Assembly: GCF_900113125.1 (NCBI RefSeq)
Contig: NZ_FOOG01000002.1
Location: 62,001-126,000 of the forward strand
Length of the DNA stretch: 64,000 nt
Direction of reading: 5' to 3'
Source: Halobacillus alkaliphilus
GTDB lineage: Bacteria; Bacillota; Bacilli; Bacillales; Halobacillaceae
Every line of letters begins with the position of its first letter. Within the stretch, counting starts at the first letter, position 1. The notes beneath the pieces were generated by a model, which saw nothing but the letters and a program-made list of their open reading frames with translations, was not told where the DNA came from and did not search any database. Made by a program: the position numbers and the translations under genes. This document shows, piece by piece, positions 1 through 9,079 of the stretch.

Positions 1-832
1 CGACATCTACCCAGCCGTCTTCGTTCGCCAAAGGGCTGTGCTTAATGAAATCGGGAGCGCTCATGTGGGGAACAGCGTGGATCATATCATAATCCAGCGT
101 CTCTTCCTCATTCGTCTGTAGATCCCGGAAGGTCGCCTGCTTGTTTGGACCATCAATCTTGATTAAGTCCTTCTTAAAGTTCGTCTTAATATCACGATCA
201 TTAATAATTTTATTCAATGTCTTTGCATACTTATCGACCGAGAAAATAGATGGGTTCGCAGACTGGAACATCACCTCTGTCTGATCGCGGACGCCTTGCT
301 TTCGAAAGGCCTCTTCCGCTAGATACATAATTTTCTGCGGTGCACCCCCGCATTTGACCGGTGAATGGGGGTACGTAAAGATCGCGCGTCCGCCTTTGAA
401 GTTACGGATGGTTTCCCAAGTGTAATCGACATGGTCGAAGGAATAGTTGCTGCAAATCCCATATTTACCGACATTGCCTTCCAGTCCTTCGATTTTACTC
501 CAGTCTAATTGCAAGCCTGGACTTACGACCAGATAGTTATAGTGAATGGTAGTTCCTTCTGCCGTAACGACTACATTCTCTTCTGGGCGGAATTCTTCGG
601 CATGTTCCTGGTACCAATGGACTCCTTCAGGAATCAGCTGGGCTTCCGGCCGCTCGGAAACTTGCTTGTCGAATACGCCCGCTCCGACCAGCGTCCATAA
701 TGGCTGATAGTAATGTTTTTTCGCTGGATCGATAATGGCGATATCCAAATGGCGGGATAGCCGCTTCAATTGAGCAGCTACCGAAATTCCTGCTGTGCCT
801 CCGCCTATCACTACGATTTGATGTACATGCAT
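1..832 (-). CDS. sqr: Sulfide:quinone oxidoreductase, C-terminus cut by window edge
   Basis: The minus-strand reading frame opens at 832 with MHVHQIVVIGGGTAGISVAA, an N-terminal FAD-binding Rossmann motif (GGGTAG), and stays open to base 1, giving about 277 residues. Other flavoprotein hallmarks include LVVSPGLQLDW and the redox-cysteine segment SPVKCGGAPQK, typical of type II NADH dehydrogenase/SQR-like enzymes and particularly of sulfide:quinone oxidoreductases paired with CstB. The enzyme would oxidise sulfide to persulfide on a low-molecular-weight thiol and pass electrons to menaquinone at the membrane. A GGGAAAGGAT site precedes the ATG. It lies 23 bases downstream of the CstB-like gene and should be co-transcribed with it. 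Family identity is well supported; the end of the protein is not visible. Confidence 0.85.
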   Translation of the reverse strand, partial: MHVHQIVVIGGGTAGISVAAQLKRLSRHLDIAIIDPAKKHYYQPLWTLVGAGVFDKQVSERPEAQLIPEGVHWYQEHAEEFRPEENVVVTAEGTTIHYNYLVVSPGLQLDWSKIEGLEGNVGKYGICSNYSFDHVDYTWETIRNFKGGRAIFTYPHSPVKCGGAPQKIMYLAEEAFRKQGVRDQTEVMFQSANPSIFSVDKYAKTLNKIINDRDIKTNFKKDLIKIDGPNKQATFRDLQTNEEETLDYDMIHAVPHMSAPDFIKHSPLANEDGWVDV

Positions 833-855
833 ATCCTTTCCCTCTTTTCTTTTAT

Positions 856-2295
856 TTAAGAAACTTCAGTCACACCTTTTCCGCTTCCGCTTGTGGTCAG
901 CAGCTGTTCTTGCTGCCAGCGATTAAATCCACCAACCATATTAATCACTTCATACCCGTGCTTCAACAGAATACTTGCAGCGATGGCAGAGCGGATTCCG
1001 GAGGCACAGTGAACGGCGACCGGCTGATCATTAGATAAACGCCCCGCTTCTTCCATCAATTCAGGAAGTGGGATATGAATCGCATCCGAGATATGCCCCG
1101 CCTCCCATTCATCCTGGTAACGGACATCCAAAATCTGCAGATCCTTTACTTTCTTCTCGTACTCCACTTCTTTTGGAGTGCTATTTGTATAGGAACGAAG
1201 CGAAGTTGCTGTCTTCACAACACCTGGCGCAAAGAACCCTTTGATTCGGTCCATACCCATAGAGGTAAGGATCGTCCGAATCTCATCAACATGATTGAGT
1301 TCAGCAATCATGTACAAGTCGACAGCACCATCGGCCAGGCGTCCCATCCATTCGGCGAAGGGGCCTGGATAAGGAAGGTTGATCGTGCCGGGAATGCTTC
1401 CACCAGCAAAATCGCGGGCGCTCCGGGTATCGATCACCATAGCAGAGGCGGAAGCTGCTAATGCCGCAACCGAATCTCCTTTGAGATCCATTAACACCCC
1501 GCCAGGTACTTCCGCAAGCGGTGTCATCCCCGATGGATTGACCCTCTTCATGGTAGCAAAATACGCTGGTGGCTCCGGTTGACCATCAAGCAGGAAGCGG
1601 ACGAATTCTTCTTCCTCTGTCAGCTGAAAAGCAGGATTATACCTTCTTTCGTACCCGACTGTACTCGTCGGAACAGCTCCCAGTGCCTTCCCGCATGCAC
1701 TGCCCGCTCCATGCCCTGGCCATATTTGGACGTAATCCTCATATGCTTTGAACTGCTGCAGCGAGTGGAACATCTGCCGCGCACCTTTGTCCGCGGAATC
1801 TTTCACCCCTGCCGCTTTTTCTAGTAAATCAGGTCGCCCGACATCTCCAACAAACACGAAATCCCCCGTAAATACCCCCATTGGTTGTTCCGCTTGAGCA
1901 CCGTCTGTTAATTCAAAAGAAATATGCTCTGGAGTATGTCCAGGAGTATGAAGCGTTCTCAACTTCACATTTCCGACAGAGACTACGTCGCCGTGGTTAA
2001 GACCCTGCTGGGGCAAGTAAGGATCCAACGTGTATCCACCATTCTCTGCACCTTCGGAAGAATGATAAATCACCGCCCCGGTTCTCCGCGCCAATTCTGT
2101 CACCCCTGATACGAAATCGGCGTGAATATGAGTCTCCAACGCCCTCGTGATCGAAAAACCTTCTTCTTGGGCAACCAAAAGGTAAGGTTCGATATTACGA
2201 GCTGGGTCGATAACAGCCGCTTCCCCCGTAGCCTGGCATCCGATCAGGTAGGAAGCCTGTGCTAAATGCTTGTCATAGAAATATTTAAGAAACAT
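856..2295 (-). CDS. cstB: CstB-like persulfide dioxygenase-rhodanese fusion
   Basis: This 479-aa protein has three parts. Residues 1-240 are a metallo-beta-lactamase-fold persulfide dioxygenase with THIHAD (55-60), H116/H120, D145/D151 and H195. A degenerate rhodanese lacking cysteine lies at about 265-360. A C-terminal rhodanese has the active-site loop HCASGIRS with C430. C201 in GSACGK matches the position of the extra active-site cysteine known in Staphylococcus CstB. By family knowledge it oxidises thiol persulfides and forms thiosulfate in the cytoplasm. It is first in an operon with sqr. An AAGGAGGAT-like site precedes the ATG. Its promoter carries a CstR-type operator, so induction by persulfide is the expected regulation. 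Confidence 0.9.
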   Translation of the reverse strand: MFLKYFYDKHLAQASYLIGCQATGEAAVIDPARNIEPYLLVAQEEGFSITRALETHIHADFVSGVTELARRTGAVIYHSSEGAENGGYTLDPYLPQQGLNHGDVVSVGNVKLRTLHTPGHTPEHISFELTDGAQAEQPMGVFTGDFVFVGDVGRPDLLEKAAGVKDSADKGARQMFHSLQQFKAYEDYVQIWPGHGAGSACGKALGAVPTSTVGYERRYNPAFQLTEEEEFVRFLLDGQPEPPAYFATMKRVNPSGMTPLAEVPGGVLMDLKGDSVAALAASASAMVIDTRSARDFAGGSIPGTINLPYPGPFAEWMGRLADGAVDLYMIAELNHVDEIRTILTSMGMDRIKGFFAPGVVKTATSLRSYTNSTPKEVEYEKKVKDLQILDVRYQDEWEAGHISDAIHIPLPELMEEAGRLSNDQPVAVHCASGIRSAIAASILLKHGYEVINMVGGFNRWQQEQLLTTSGSGKGVTEVS

Positions 2296-2334
2296 ACTTC
2301 ATCCTCCTTATTTCTTCTAACTTTTCACTCTTCC

Positions 2335-2363
2335 ACTATATACCCATTGGGGTATAATGTAAA
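2335..2363 (-). promoter_or_regulatory. cstB-sqr promoter with CsoR/CstR-type operator in the spacer
   Basis: Read on the minus strand: a -35 box TTTACA (2358-2363), a 17-bp spacer and a -10 box TATAGT (2335-2340). The spacer and -10 contain the near-perfect palindrome TATACCCATTGGGGTATA (2339-2356). Its GGGGTAT half-site with an ATACC partner is the established pattern for CsoR-family persulfide sensors (CstR). Binding there would block RNA polymerase. The regulator gene is not in the window. Confidence 0.75.
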
Positions 2364-2402
2364 TTAATTATTGAATATAAATGTGGCAAAACGATGAAAT
2401 AT

Positions 2403-2431
2403 AAAAAAGACTGACCATTAGCTGATCAGCC
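2403..2431 (-). terminator. Intrinsic terminator after the Cdd1-like gene
   Basis: On the minus strand an 8-bp stem (GGCTGATC with GGTCAGTC, two G-U pairs, 7-base loop) is followed by six T. It separates the 2547-3005 gene from the cstB promoter. Confidence 0.65.
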
Positions 2432-2546
2432 TTTTCTTCAATATGCGTATCGATAGTCAGAACCCGTAATTCTTTCCAGACTTTCAATGTTTTAATGTAA
2501 TTTCATTCGGCAGATTAACTTGCCATCAGTACGTACCGAGTAGCAT

Positions 2547-3005
2547 TCACTCATACCACCCTTTTACAGGCCTATCTTCGGGGAAACCATATAGTTCTCG
2601 ATATTCCTTTCTATCTTCTGTAAAATCAAACCACTGCTTACTGCTCTCAGGATTGTTTGCATAGTTCACCACACAACGAACTTGATCTTCCACACAACTA
2701 TCCGTCCATACACCTAGCTGTCTCTCTAATTGGTCAAAAAGCTCAGCAGCATTCTTGTTTTTAATTTCCGATAATGAAAAAAAGTTCAATTTATAAACCA
2801 ATTTTTCAGCTAACTGATAACCAATAGAAGGGACCGTTTGAAATTCAGCCAACCCTTTTAAAACCTTTGCTTTTTCATTTGGAATGTTCAACATAGCAGC
2901 TATTTGTTCCGTAGTAAGCGTATGTATTTCGCTTATTTTAACTTTTGATTTTCTAAGGAGCGATTTTTCCTCTTTTGTTAGCTGTAATTTGATAGTGGAA
3001 CCCAA
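2547..3005 (-). CDS. Helix-hairpin-helix protein of the Cdd1 (pathogenicity locus) family
   Basis: 152 aa, TTG start preceded by GGAGGGGAG. Residues 35-90 show helix-hairpin-helix character (LKGLAEFQTVPSIGYQLAEK), followed by a cysteine-containing C-terminal half with D-x-C-V-E-D-Q-V-R-C-V-V-N-YA, the pattern of the small Cdd1/mitomycin-resistance family in Firmicutes. The HhH suggests DNA contact, but the role of the family is not established. It stands alone between terminators, not in an operon with the sulfur genes. Confidence 0.65.
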   Translation of the reverse strand: MGSTIKLQLTKEEKSLLRKSKVKISEIHTLTTEQIAAMLNIPNEKAKVLKGLAEFQTVPSIGYQLAEKLVYKLNFFSLSEIKNKNAAELFDQLERQLGVWTDSCVEDQVRCVVNYANNPESSKQWFDFTEDRKEYRELYGFPEDRPVKGWYE

Positions 3006-3104
3006 AAAACTCCCCTCCCTTAGATTAATTAGGTTACCTTTTTTATATAAGACTAGAGTTTAAGATATATAGCATCTTAGTTTAACGATCCATTTGCTAA
3101 GTAA

Positions 3105-3535
3105 TTAAAAAGTTTTGTGAGTATTTTGCTGTAATGCACCTAAATCAAATAGAATAGCCGCGTCACTATTTTCACACCAGAGCTCCTTAACCTTGCCGCC
3201 TCTAAAATAGAAAATCATAAGACCTGTCTCTTTAACACGCTGATTCTCTGATGGGATGTTAAACCACCCGCCTTTATAGGTCATCCAGCCGGTATAACGA
3301 ACGGCTAATTTTTGTTCTTGCTCGATTAAATCGTTAATCTCCCACTCATCCTCTTGAAAAACGGATCGATACCATTCCATGAATTCCTTCATTTTTTCTT
3401 TTGTGTGATCGCCATTATGGGAGTGAAAAACAAAAAATCTTCAGTTGTAAGCTCATTTAAGATTTCCAGATTCCCTTTTGTAAAATATTCTTTGAACCAT
3501 TTTTCAACAAGGTCCTTTTTTTCAACACTTATCAT
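3105..3535 (-). pseudogene. SnoaL/NTF2-like polyketide-cyclase-fold protein, frameshifted
   Basis: An ATG at 3535 with an ideal AAGGAGGAAT site starts MISVEKKDLVEKWFKEYF and runs to ELTTEDF. It then leaves frame at a run GATTTTTTGTTTTTC (about 3432-3446). The continuation VFHSHNGDHTKEKMKEFMEW lies in another frame and ends at 3105. Joined, the halves make a normal-length (about 140 aa) SnoaL-like protein; adding one T or removing two restores it. Either a decayed gene or a homopolymer sequencing error. Substrate unknown. Confidence 0.75.
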
Positions 3536-3688
3536 CTTGAATTCCTCCTTGTCAGTAATTCAAAGCATTATGATCGCAATGCTATGAGAAAGTTCATAAA
3601 TAAACCAAAGGATGTATTTCTCTAAGAATTTTCACCTTGTATGTTTGTTCCCCTGTTGAGTTAAACTCATTACAATTCCGAGCCACGT

Positions 3689-4573
3689 TTAGCTAGACCT
3701 GAAAGAATGAAGGTAAGTAAATCTTTCAAAAGCAGTGTCCCAATTTATAGTTTGATTATTTTCGATAGCAAACAATACATTATGAAAGATAGGTTGTAGT
3801 CCATAAAAAGATTGTACTCTTTCAAATAATGACTCTTTGTCTTCTTCAGTTCTGTAAGAAGCTAGTACTTCCTTTGTAAAGCCGGGTCCGTATGACCAAT
3901 AGAGCCCTGCAAAATCAAAAGCAGGATCTCCCCATTGGGTATCAGTAAAATCTATAACCCCATTGATGACATTTTCCTCATGGTTGTAAATGATGTTTGA
4001 TGTGGTTAAGTCCCCATGAATAATTGTATTAATAGGAACTTGATCAGCACACAAGAACTGTTCGAATAAATCCTCCACTTCTTTTTGAATGGATCGATTG
4101 ATATTTGGTAATATATGGTCTTTAACTGACTTATAGAGATTATCCCAGTAGGCATCGGTGTGAATACGTCCTATATCTCCAATTTCTGATAAGTCTATCG
4201 TATGTAATTTAGTCAGAAAATCTCCTATTAACACCGCATTGTCTAGATTGTCGTGTATATTATCCTCTTTACATTCACTTAATGAAGAGCCTTTGAGATA
4301 GGAATAGGTGACTCCCACAAATTCCCCGTCCCTATACACTAATTCATAATTAGGAATCCGTACCAGCGGATCTTTGGTTTTTAATAGCTTTAATATCGAA
4401 GCTTCCTTTAAGACTTTCTTTCTAATTTCCAATGTTTTAGGAAATCGAAATACAACATCTTTGTTTACGATCAGAACATCATTGTCCCATCCTTTAGTGT
4501 TTAGGTTCACTTCTTGTACAGGCAGATTCGGATAACTGGCTTTAATAATCTTTACCATTTCTTTCTCTAACAA
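3689..4573 (-). CDS. Aminoglycoside phosphotransferase (APH) family kinase
   Basis: 294 aa with a TTG start after AGGGAGGGGAAC. The N-lobe has VVFRFPK and the hinge-like YSYLKGSSL. The C-lobe has the Brenner catalytic loop IIHGDLTTSN (catalytic Asp) and the metal-binding IDFTDTQWGDPAFDFA. This is the APH/choline kinase fold, which phosphorylates small molecules. Members of this group in soil bacilli are mostly of unknown substrate, and nothing nearby identifies it. Resistance should not be assumed from family membership. Confidence 0.8.
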   Translation of the reverse strand: MLEKEMVKIIKASYPNLPVQEVNLNTKGWDNDVLIVNKDVVFRFPKTLEIRKKVLKEASILKLLKTKDPLVRIPNYELVYRDGEFVGVTYSYLKGSSLSECKEDNIHDNLDNAVLIGDFLTKLHTIDLSEIGDIGRIHTDAYWDNLYKSVKDHILPNINRSIQKEVEDLFEQFLCADQVPINTIIHGDLTTSNIIYNHEENVINGVIDFTDTQWGDPAFDFAGLYWSYGPGFTKEVLASYRTEEDKESLFERVQSFYGLQPIFHNVLFAIENNQTINWDTAFERFTYLHSFRSS

Positions 4574-4658
4574 AAGTTCCCCTCCCTTTTGTGCAGACTC
4601 ACCTGCAATAGTTTGTAAAAAGACGTAATCCTAAAGGTGGAATTACGTCAAAGGCTAT

Positions 4659-5159
4659 TTAAATCAGCCTGGAGTATCTTAATTTGATATACTCAGGGTT
4701 TTGAGGTGGAATTTTTTCATGCCTGAATTTAAAACCTTTGGCTTCATAAAAAGGAATCGCCTTCCGATTTCCTTTTTGAACAGAGACCCACTGCTCTTTT
4801 GCTCCATACTCCACTTTTTGCTGCTGAGTAATAGTCTCCAGTAATTTTGTGCCAATTCCTTCATTTCTTCTATCAGGATCAAGATACAAAACGAATAATT
4901 CTCCGATTCCATCATCGATCATTCCTCCGCCTCCTGCACCAATTACATTTCCGTTCTCTACAGCAACAAAATAACCACCCCAATTCCGATTAAATTCTGT
5001 TACTTCTCCTGTTATTCTCTCGTAATTATAATAATCGTTAATAACTCTTTATATATATTCCTCTGAGTGAGTTTCCCCGTATGTAGCCCAATATGCATTC
5101 GTACAAACGTTTGAAATTCCTTTAACATGAGTAGGATTAGCTTTCATAATATGTATCAT
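4659..5159 (-). pseudogene. GNAT acetyltransferase with an in-frame ochre stop
   Basis: Reading begins at ATG 5159 (AAGAAGG upstream) with MIHIMKANPTHVKGISNV and reaches THSEEYI, then TAA at 5049-5051. The same frame continues without a break: RVINDYYNYERITGEVTEF, then NWGGYFVAVENGNVIGAGGG, then the acetyl-CoA motif RRNEGIGTKLL and PFYEAKGF, to 4659. A single substitution (for example GAA or CAA to TAA) therefore splits an otherwise intact GNAT gene of about 166 codons. The second part could be re-initiated at ATG 4922, but it would lack the first strands of the fold. Confidence 0.85.
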
Positions 5160-5233
5160 ATGGACCTTCTTTTCCCTCCCATTAAGAATCACACGATACT
5201 TGAAGAATAGAGAGCAAGATATCTTCGAGCAGC

Positions 5234-5881
5234 TCATTCCCTTTCAAATATCAATTTCTCATTTCCAGATAAGACATTTTCTTGTTTTAATAACTCTTTT
5301 TCTTTGATGCTTATCCAATAAATTTGTATAGTACCTTCAAAATTCACTTCTGTTTTCCAAGATTCAACCATATTCGGTCCGTTCTTTTTCACAAATTCTT
5401 TTGCCACAACGCTAATGGAAACTTTTATTATTTTCTCTTTACCTGCATGAAAAACGAATAGATGAGTTGAATAACCATGCTGCAGGGGGAGTAATCGGAT
5501 CACCATTTCAACCGAATGGTTTTCAAATAGGTCATTTTCTATTTTTATCTTTTTTTCTGAATCCCCTTTAATTAGTTGGATATATGAACCAAGATACTCT
5601 ACTGTTTTGGTAGTACTGTTGGTGGAAATTTTATGTTTATAAGGTTTAAATGTATCTTTTGAAATCATGGATATGGCTTCTATATCTAACAAGTCAGACT
5701 TTAAAATTTGAGTTCGTTTTAAAATCTTCTCAGATTCATAAACTTCTTCCGTTACATTTTCAGTCGTAAAACCAACTGATTTTCTATTATTATTGTCCTG
5801 GATGATCACCACTTTCCTATCCACTTTCTTTGCAAATGTAGACCACGGAATGGAAGGGTCGCCGGGTAATAGCACTGACAT
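5234..5881 (-). CDS. Hypothetical protein, 215 aa
   Basis: I chose the ATG at 5881 (MSVLLPGDPSIPWSTFAKKV), because GGGGAGG sits 5 bases upstream; an in-frame TTG at 5896 is less likely. No signal peptide or membrane segment. The sequence alternates charged and beta-like strands and contains a possible lipid/ligand-binding style segment HGYSTHLFVFHAGKEKIIKV. I do not recognise the family. It lies 25 bases downstream of the GyrI-like gene and may share its transcript. Confidence 0.7.
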   Translation of the reverse strand: MSVLLPGDPSIPWSTFAKKVDRKVVIIQDNNNRKSVGFTTENVTEEVYESEKILKRTQILKSDLLDIEAISMISKDTFKPYKHKISTNSTTKTVEYLGSYIQLIKGDSEKKIKIENDLFENHSVEMVIRLLPLQHGYSTHLFVFHAGKEKIIKVSISVVAKEFVKKNGPNMVESWKTEVNFEGTIQIYWISIKEKELLKQENVLSGNEKLIFERE

Positions 5882-5906
5882 GTTCCTCCCCTTCAAACAA
5901 CATTTA

Positions 5907-6413
5907 TTAATGATCTGCTCCGATGGATTTTACCGGTATCCATACTTCTTCTACGGCTACAGAATCAGCGGGATGATAGTCTTCCGATAGACGCTTAAAA
6001 TGCTCCCGATCATCCAAGTCATAGGACGAAGACGGCAGCCACTCTTCGAATATGTATTGCAAGGTTTGGTTGAAACTACTTGCCGGCCCGTGATGCAAGA
6101 ACATGGCATACAAGCCTCCACTGAATAAATAAGTTTCCATATCCGTCACTTCTTGAAACTCATGCTGAGCGACCTCAACAGCAGCCCACTTCACAAAAGT
6201 TGTGGCAGAATCAAATTCTTCGGGATCGAAAGGTTGATCAAAAACTTTTAAATTGTAAAACAGATCATCAACACGATTGGGAATAGAATTACGGTATGGC
6301 ATAAAACTTTTCCAAAGTTCTTGCGAATAATCCTCATCTAAAGACATCCGTTTAGATTTTCCTAACAGCTTCTTTTCTTCTATAAAAATGATTTTTGGTT
6401 GGATCGTTCTCAC
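5907..6413 (-). CDS. GyrI-like / AraC-effector-binding-domain protein
   Basis: 168 aa. The pattern QPKIIFIEEKKLLGKSKRMSL, ELWKSFMP, KWAAVEV, SGGLYAMFLHHGPAS, YIFEEWLPSSSYDLDDREHF and a final EEVWIPV is that of stand-alone GyrI-like small-molecule-binding proteins. They sequester hydrophobic compounds or inhibit gyrase in other systems; the ligand here is unknown. The start is uncertain: the GTG at 6413 overlaps its own GGAGGTG site, so a nearby non-standard codon or an internal start may be used. Confidence 0.75.
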   Translation of the reverse strand: MRTIQPKIIFIEEKKLLGKSKRMSLDEDYSQELWKSFMPYRNSIPNRVDDLFYNLKVFDQPFDPEEFDSATTFVKWAAVEVAQHEFQEVTDMETYLFSGGLYAMFLHHGPASSFNQTLQYIFEEWLPSSSYDLDDREHFKRLSEDYHPADSVAVEEVWIPVKSIGADH

Positions 6414-6621
6414 CTCCGTGATTTATAAAAGTCATGCTACAACTACTCTAAATTTAATTAGTGAGAAACCTTCCTCTAACTCTTTCAATTTCAAAACTAA
6501 TAATCCTTCTTAAAGCTGTATATTAAAGGGAATACCTGTAAGTTTACGGATATAGTCAAAGAATTTGGTATGGCGAAAGATAATATTCATCTAAAAGATG
6601 ATAATCATACCTCATAAAAAC

Positions 6622-6676
6622 GAGTAAAACTTAGGGCGGATCCTCGTAGTAGGATCCGCCCCATATGATTTACTCT
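6622..6676. other. Long perfect hairpin in a 430-base intergenic gap
   Basis: An 11-bp perfect inverted repeat GGGCGGATCCT / AGGATCCGCCC (6634-6661, 6-base loop) is enclosed by a second pair GAGTAAA / TTTACTC. Neither side has a convincing T-run. It may be a terminator between the 6846 and 6413 transcription units (both minus strand) or a processed structure. The rest of 6414-6845 shows nothing I can support. Confidence 0.5.
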
Positions 6677-6845
6677 GATTTGTCTTACCAACCTTCACCT
6701 TTTAGTAATAAGCTATTCAATCGAGAGTATAAAATTTTTTCTTGATTTAATCTATAATAATATTTGTGCGGAGCAAGCCTCAAACTAGGGTATCAATGTT
6801 TGCTAAAATAGTATCGATGCTAGAAAAACCACTAGGATTCCCTCG

Positions 6846-7184
6846 TCACCCACGACCAATCGTATCGTTCAGTTTGTTGCGATACTTATCCTTCCAAGTC
6901 TCCTCATCCTTCACTAACTCGTCGCAGAATTCAGCTACGTCCTCACCGGTGAGTTCCGTGACTTGTTTGCCTTCCGCAACACCTTCTTCAAAGAGATCGA
7001 GAATACCGCCAAAGATCCTCCTGGTATCCTGCCAATTTGATGGACCTCCCGTGGTCCACATATACTTTTGGATCGCTTTATAAGCATTATAATAATCACT
7101 TGGAAGTGCCTTTGCGCGCGCCTCCATCGCTCTCCATTCCCGCTTATCAGCCAGACTTCCAGTAATTTTTTCAAAAATGCTCAT
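6846..7184 (-). CDS. DUF1048 family protein
   Basis: 112 aa, [20 protein letters not shown] followed by [21 protein letters not shown] and [16 protein letters not shown]. This matches the DUF1048 helical family that is regularly encoded directly behind PadR-like regulators. The ATG overlaps the stop of the padR gene (ATGA at 7181-7184), so the two are translationally coupled. Probably a small cytosolic helical-bundle protein; function unknown. Confidence 0.85.
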   Translation of the reverse strand: MSIFEKITGSLADKREWRAMEARAKALPSDYYNAYKAIQKYMWTTGGPSNWQDTRRIFGGILDLFEEGVAEGKQVTELTGEDVAEFCDELVKDEETWKDKYRNKLNDTIGRG

Positions 7185-7522
7185 ATTCTCTTCTCCTTTT
7201 CGGTTTTGGTTTTGAGTTCGTTAATTTTGCTTGAGACGAATTCCCATTTATTCCAAAAGGTCTTAAGATGTTCGTGACCGACTTCATTAAGGGTATAAAA
7301 TTTTCTCGGTGGTCCTTTAGTGGATGGCTTCTTCTCAATGTCCACCAAATTGTTTTTCTCAAGCCGCATCGTAATGGTATAAACGGTGCCTTCCACCACA
7401 TCCGTGAATCCAAGTTCCCGCAGCTGCTGAGTGATTTCGTAGCCGTACGTTTCGCCGCGGCTGATGATCTCAAGCACACAGCCCTCAAGAACCCCTTTCA
7501 TCATTTCTCTGAAATTTTCCAT
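7181..7522 (-). CDS. PadR-family transcriptional regulator
   Basis: 113 aa from ATG 7522 (GGAGG five bases upstream; an ATG at 7534 overlaps that site and is less likely). Winged helix-turn-helix features are [13 protein letters not shown], the recognition region [19 protein letters not shown] and wing [18 protein letters not shown], followed by a short dimerising helix. PadR proteins repress their own operon and usually a transporter. Here the partner is the DUF1048 gene, so this pair may be an autoregulated two-gene operon. Confidence 0.9.
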   Translation of the reverse strand: MENFREMMKGVLEGCVLEIISRGETYGYEITQQLRELGFTDVVEGTVYTITMRLEKNNLVDIEKKPSTKGPPRKFYTLNEVGHEHLKTFWNKWEFVSSKINELKTKTEKEKRI

Positions 7523-7593
7523 GTTTGCCTCCATCTGCTCTAAAATACGAGTATTCTGGGATTCCGGTATTTAGTATTACTTATTACTAGTAT

Positions 7594-7622
7594 ATAGTAT
7601 TGCTAAGTAGTTTGTTTGTCAA
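7594..7622 (-). promoter_or_regulatory. padR promoter and likely autoregulatory operator
   Basis: Minus strand: perfect -35 TTGACA (7617-7622), 17-bp spacer, -10 TACTAT (7594-7599). Directly downstream are repeated TACT/AGTA elements including TACTAGTA (7583-7592 area), a plausible PadR binding region. Confidence 0.65.
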
Positions 7623-7753
7623 GATAATATTTTTGTTTCAGCCCCTCAATTACCTTCTGGAAGGAGGGAAATTAAGCTTCCGATAACTTCTGGTGATTCA
7701 GCAATTCCTCAAGGAGCGATTACTGCATGCAAGCATGCCGGGCACATTAAAAA

Positions 7754-7786
7754 AGGACGCATTTCCTCACTAAGGAATTGCGTCCT
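7754..7786 (-). terminator. Hairpin with T-run on the minus strand
   Basis: A 14-bp stem with one mismatch (AGGACGCATTTCCT with AGGAATTGCGTCCT, 5-base loop) is followed on the minus strand by six T. It would end transcription coming from the remnant at 7846-7966. The remaining part of the 600-base gap 7523-8130 holds only the padR promoter and this remnant. Confidence 0.6.
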
Positions 7787-7845
7787 GCATTTACTATTAA
7801 CGTTACTAGATTAAATCGAGCCTTGTTCATTTGAATCCTATCCCC

Positions 7846-7966
7846 TTACTTCATTGGAGCGAACTTTTGTCTTAATACCGTCTTCCTTCTCGCAAGACTT
7901 TGATAAGCAGCCGTATAATCTTTATGATAACTTGACTGTATTCCACCAAATTTTTTAACTATGCTC
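7846..7966 (-). pseudogene. Possible coding remnant upstream of the SPOCS cluster
   Basis: The minus strand reads VDWSIVKKFGGIQSSYHKDY and then TAAYQSLARRKTVLRQKFAP before a stop at 7846. Upstream, another frame reads NLEGNQWIEDRLIGA. The composition looks protein-like, but there is no start codon or ribosome binding site, so this is at most a fragment of a lost gene. Low confidence. Confidence 0.25.
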
Positions 7967-8130
7967 CAATCAACCTATCCTCAATCCACTGGTTCCCCTC
8001 AAGATTTATTTATACTTCAAATAAGATTGCTAGACTGATTAATTATTTTTGTTACCTTTTGAAATTAGCACAAACCGTTTTCATTCTCTTTAATACTATG
8101 TAAAGAATAACAAATTAAGGAGATGAAGAA

Positions 8131-9054
8131 ATGGCAAGTGGATTTTTGAGAGATTTTGTTCAAATTATTGGAATTGCTGACCCATCAGAATTTCCAGTAA
8201 TAGGCGAAGACACAAGGTACACCCAGTTTTCAGTTTTAGAGAGGTTGGAGATCCCCGAAGTTAAACCGGATGTGGAACAAATTAATACGCTTCTTATCGA
8301 AGCTGAAGTTACAAGTACACGTAACATTTTTACTCCAGTAGGGGTTAAAGTTGTGGTGGAAGGGATTCTTCGACAAAAAGTGATTTACACTGCTTTAGTG
8401 GAAGAACAATCCGTGCACTCGGCTCACTTTGAGCATCCTTTCTGTACATTTATTGATATCCCTCTAAATGTACCAGCTGGTCAAACGGTACCTGCTTATC
8501 TAGCTTCTTTAGGACTTTCGATTAATGATATTTTGGCATCAGATGTGAACATTTTAATAGAGGATGTTGAAATTAGCCTCCTCGACCCTAGAACAGTAAG
8601 TAAATGTGTCATCTTGTTTGTATATGCAGATTTGAATCCAGATTTATTTCCTCTAACATGTGATTGCTCATTTAGCGCTGCAGGACTTACAGCTGATATC
8701 ACGGCTCCAGTCCTAGGTGACGTAACAGCAACACTTGACGTAGGAATCTGTCCGAACTGCGATGCAAATGCGAGCTTTATCGACCTCACTTTATCAGCAT
8801 TAGGAGTCGATCTTCTAACCGTTGCGGTTGGTTCTGAGTTAATTACAGACATTACCTGCAGTGCCGATAACACTACACTCACAGTTCTGGCCGAAGGGGT
8901 GGATGCAGGAGTACTAGGTGCAGACCTGAATCTATCTTTAACCGTTGACACAACTGCTGACACCGCCACACTAGTCTTATCCTCCGGTGCTGTACCTATC
9001 TTGACAGTTCCGATTGTTGGATTACTTGGAAACACCATCACTGATTGCCCATAA
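8131..9054 (+). CDS. SPOCS-domain (DUF3794) protein with extra C-terminal beta domain
   Basis: 307 aa, AAGGAGATGAAGAA before the ATG. Residues 1-170 form a SPOCS-like domain: IPEVKPDVEQINTLLIEAEV, GILRQKVIYTALVEEQSVHS, HFEHPFCTFIDIP and EDVEISLLDPRTVSKCV. Residues 171-307 are a serine/threonine/aspartate/valine-rich, probably beta-stranded extension with five cysteines (CDCS, CPNC, C) and no lysine or arginine, absent from the next two paralogues. SPOCS domains are known from spore-morphogenesis proteins such as SipL and YkvP-like spore proteins; a spore coat or surface role is inference. First of three paralogues. Confidence 0.8.
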   Translation: MASGFLRDFVQIIGIADPSEFPVIGEDTRYTQFSVLERLEIPEVKPDVEQINTLLIEAEVTSTRNIFTPVGVKVVVEGILRQKVIYTALVEEQSVHSAHFEHPFCTFIDIPLNVPAGQTVPAYLASLGLSINDILASDVNILIEDVEISLLDPRTVSKCVILFVYADLNPDLFPLTCDCSFSAAGLTADITAPVLGDVTATLDVGICPNCDANASFIDLTLSALGVDLLTVAVGSELITDITCSADNTTLTVLAEGVDAGVLGADLNLSLTVDTTADTATLVLSSGAVPILTVPIVGLLGNTITDCP

Positions 9055-9079
9055 AATTAAAATTGAAAGGAAGATTAAT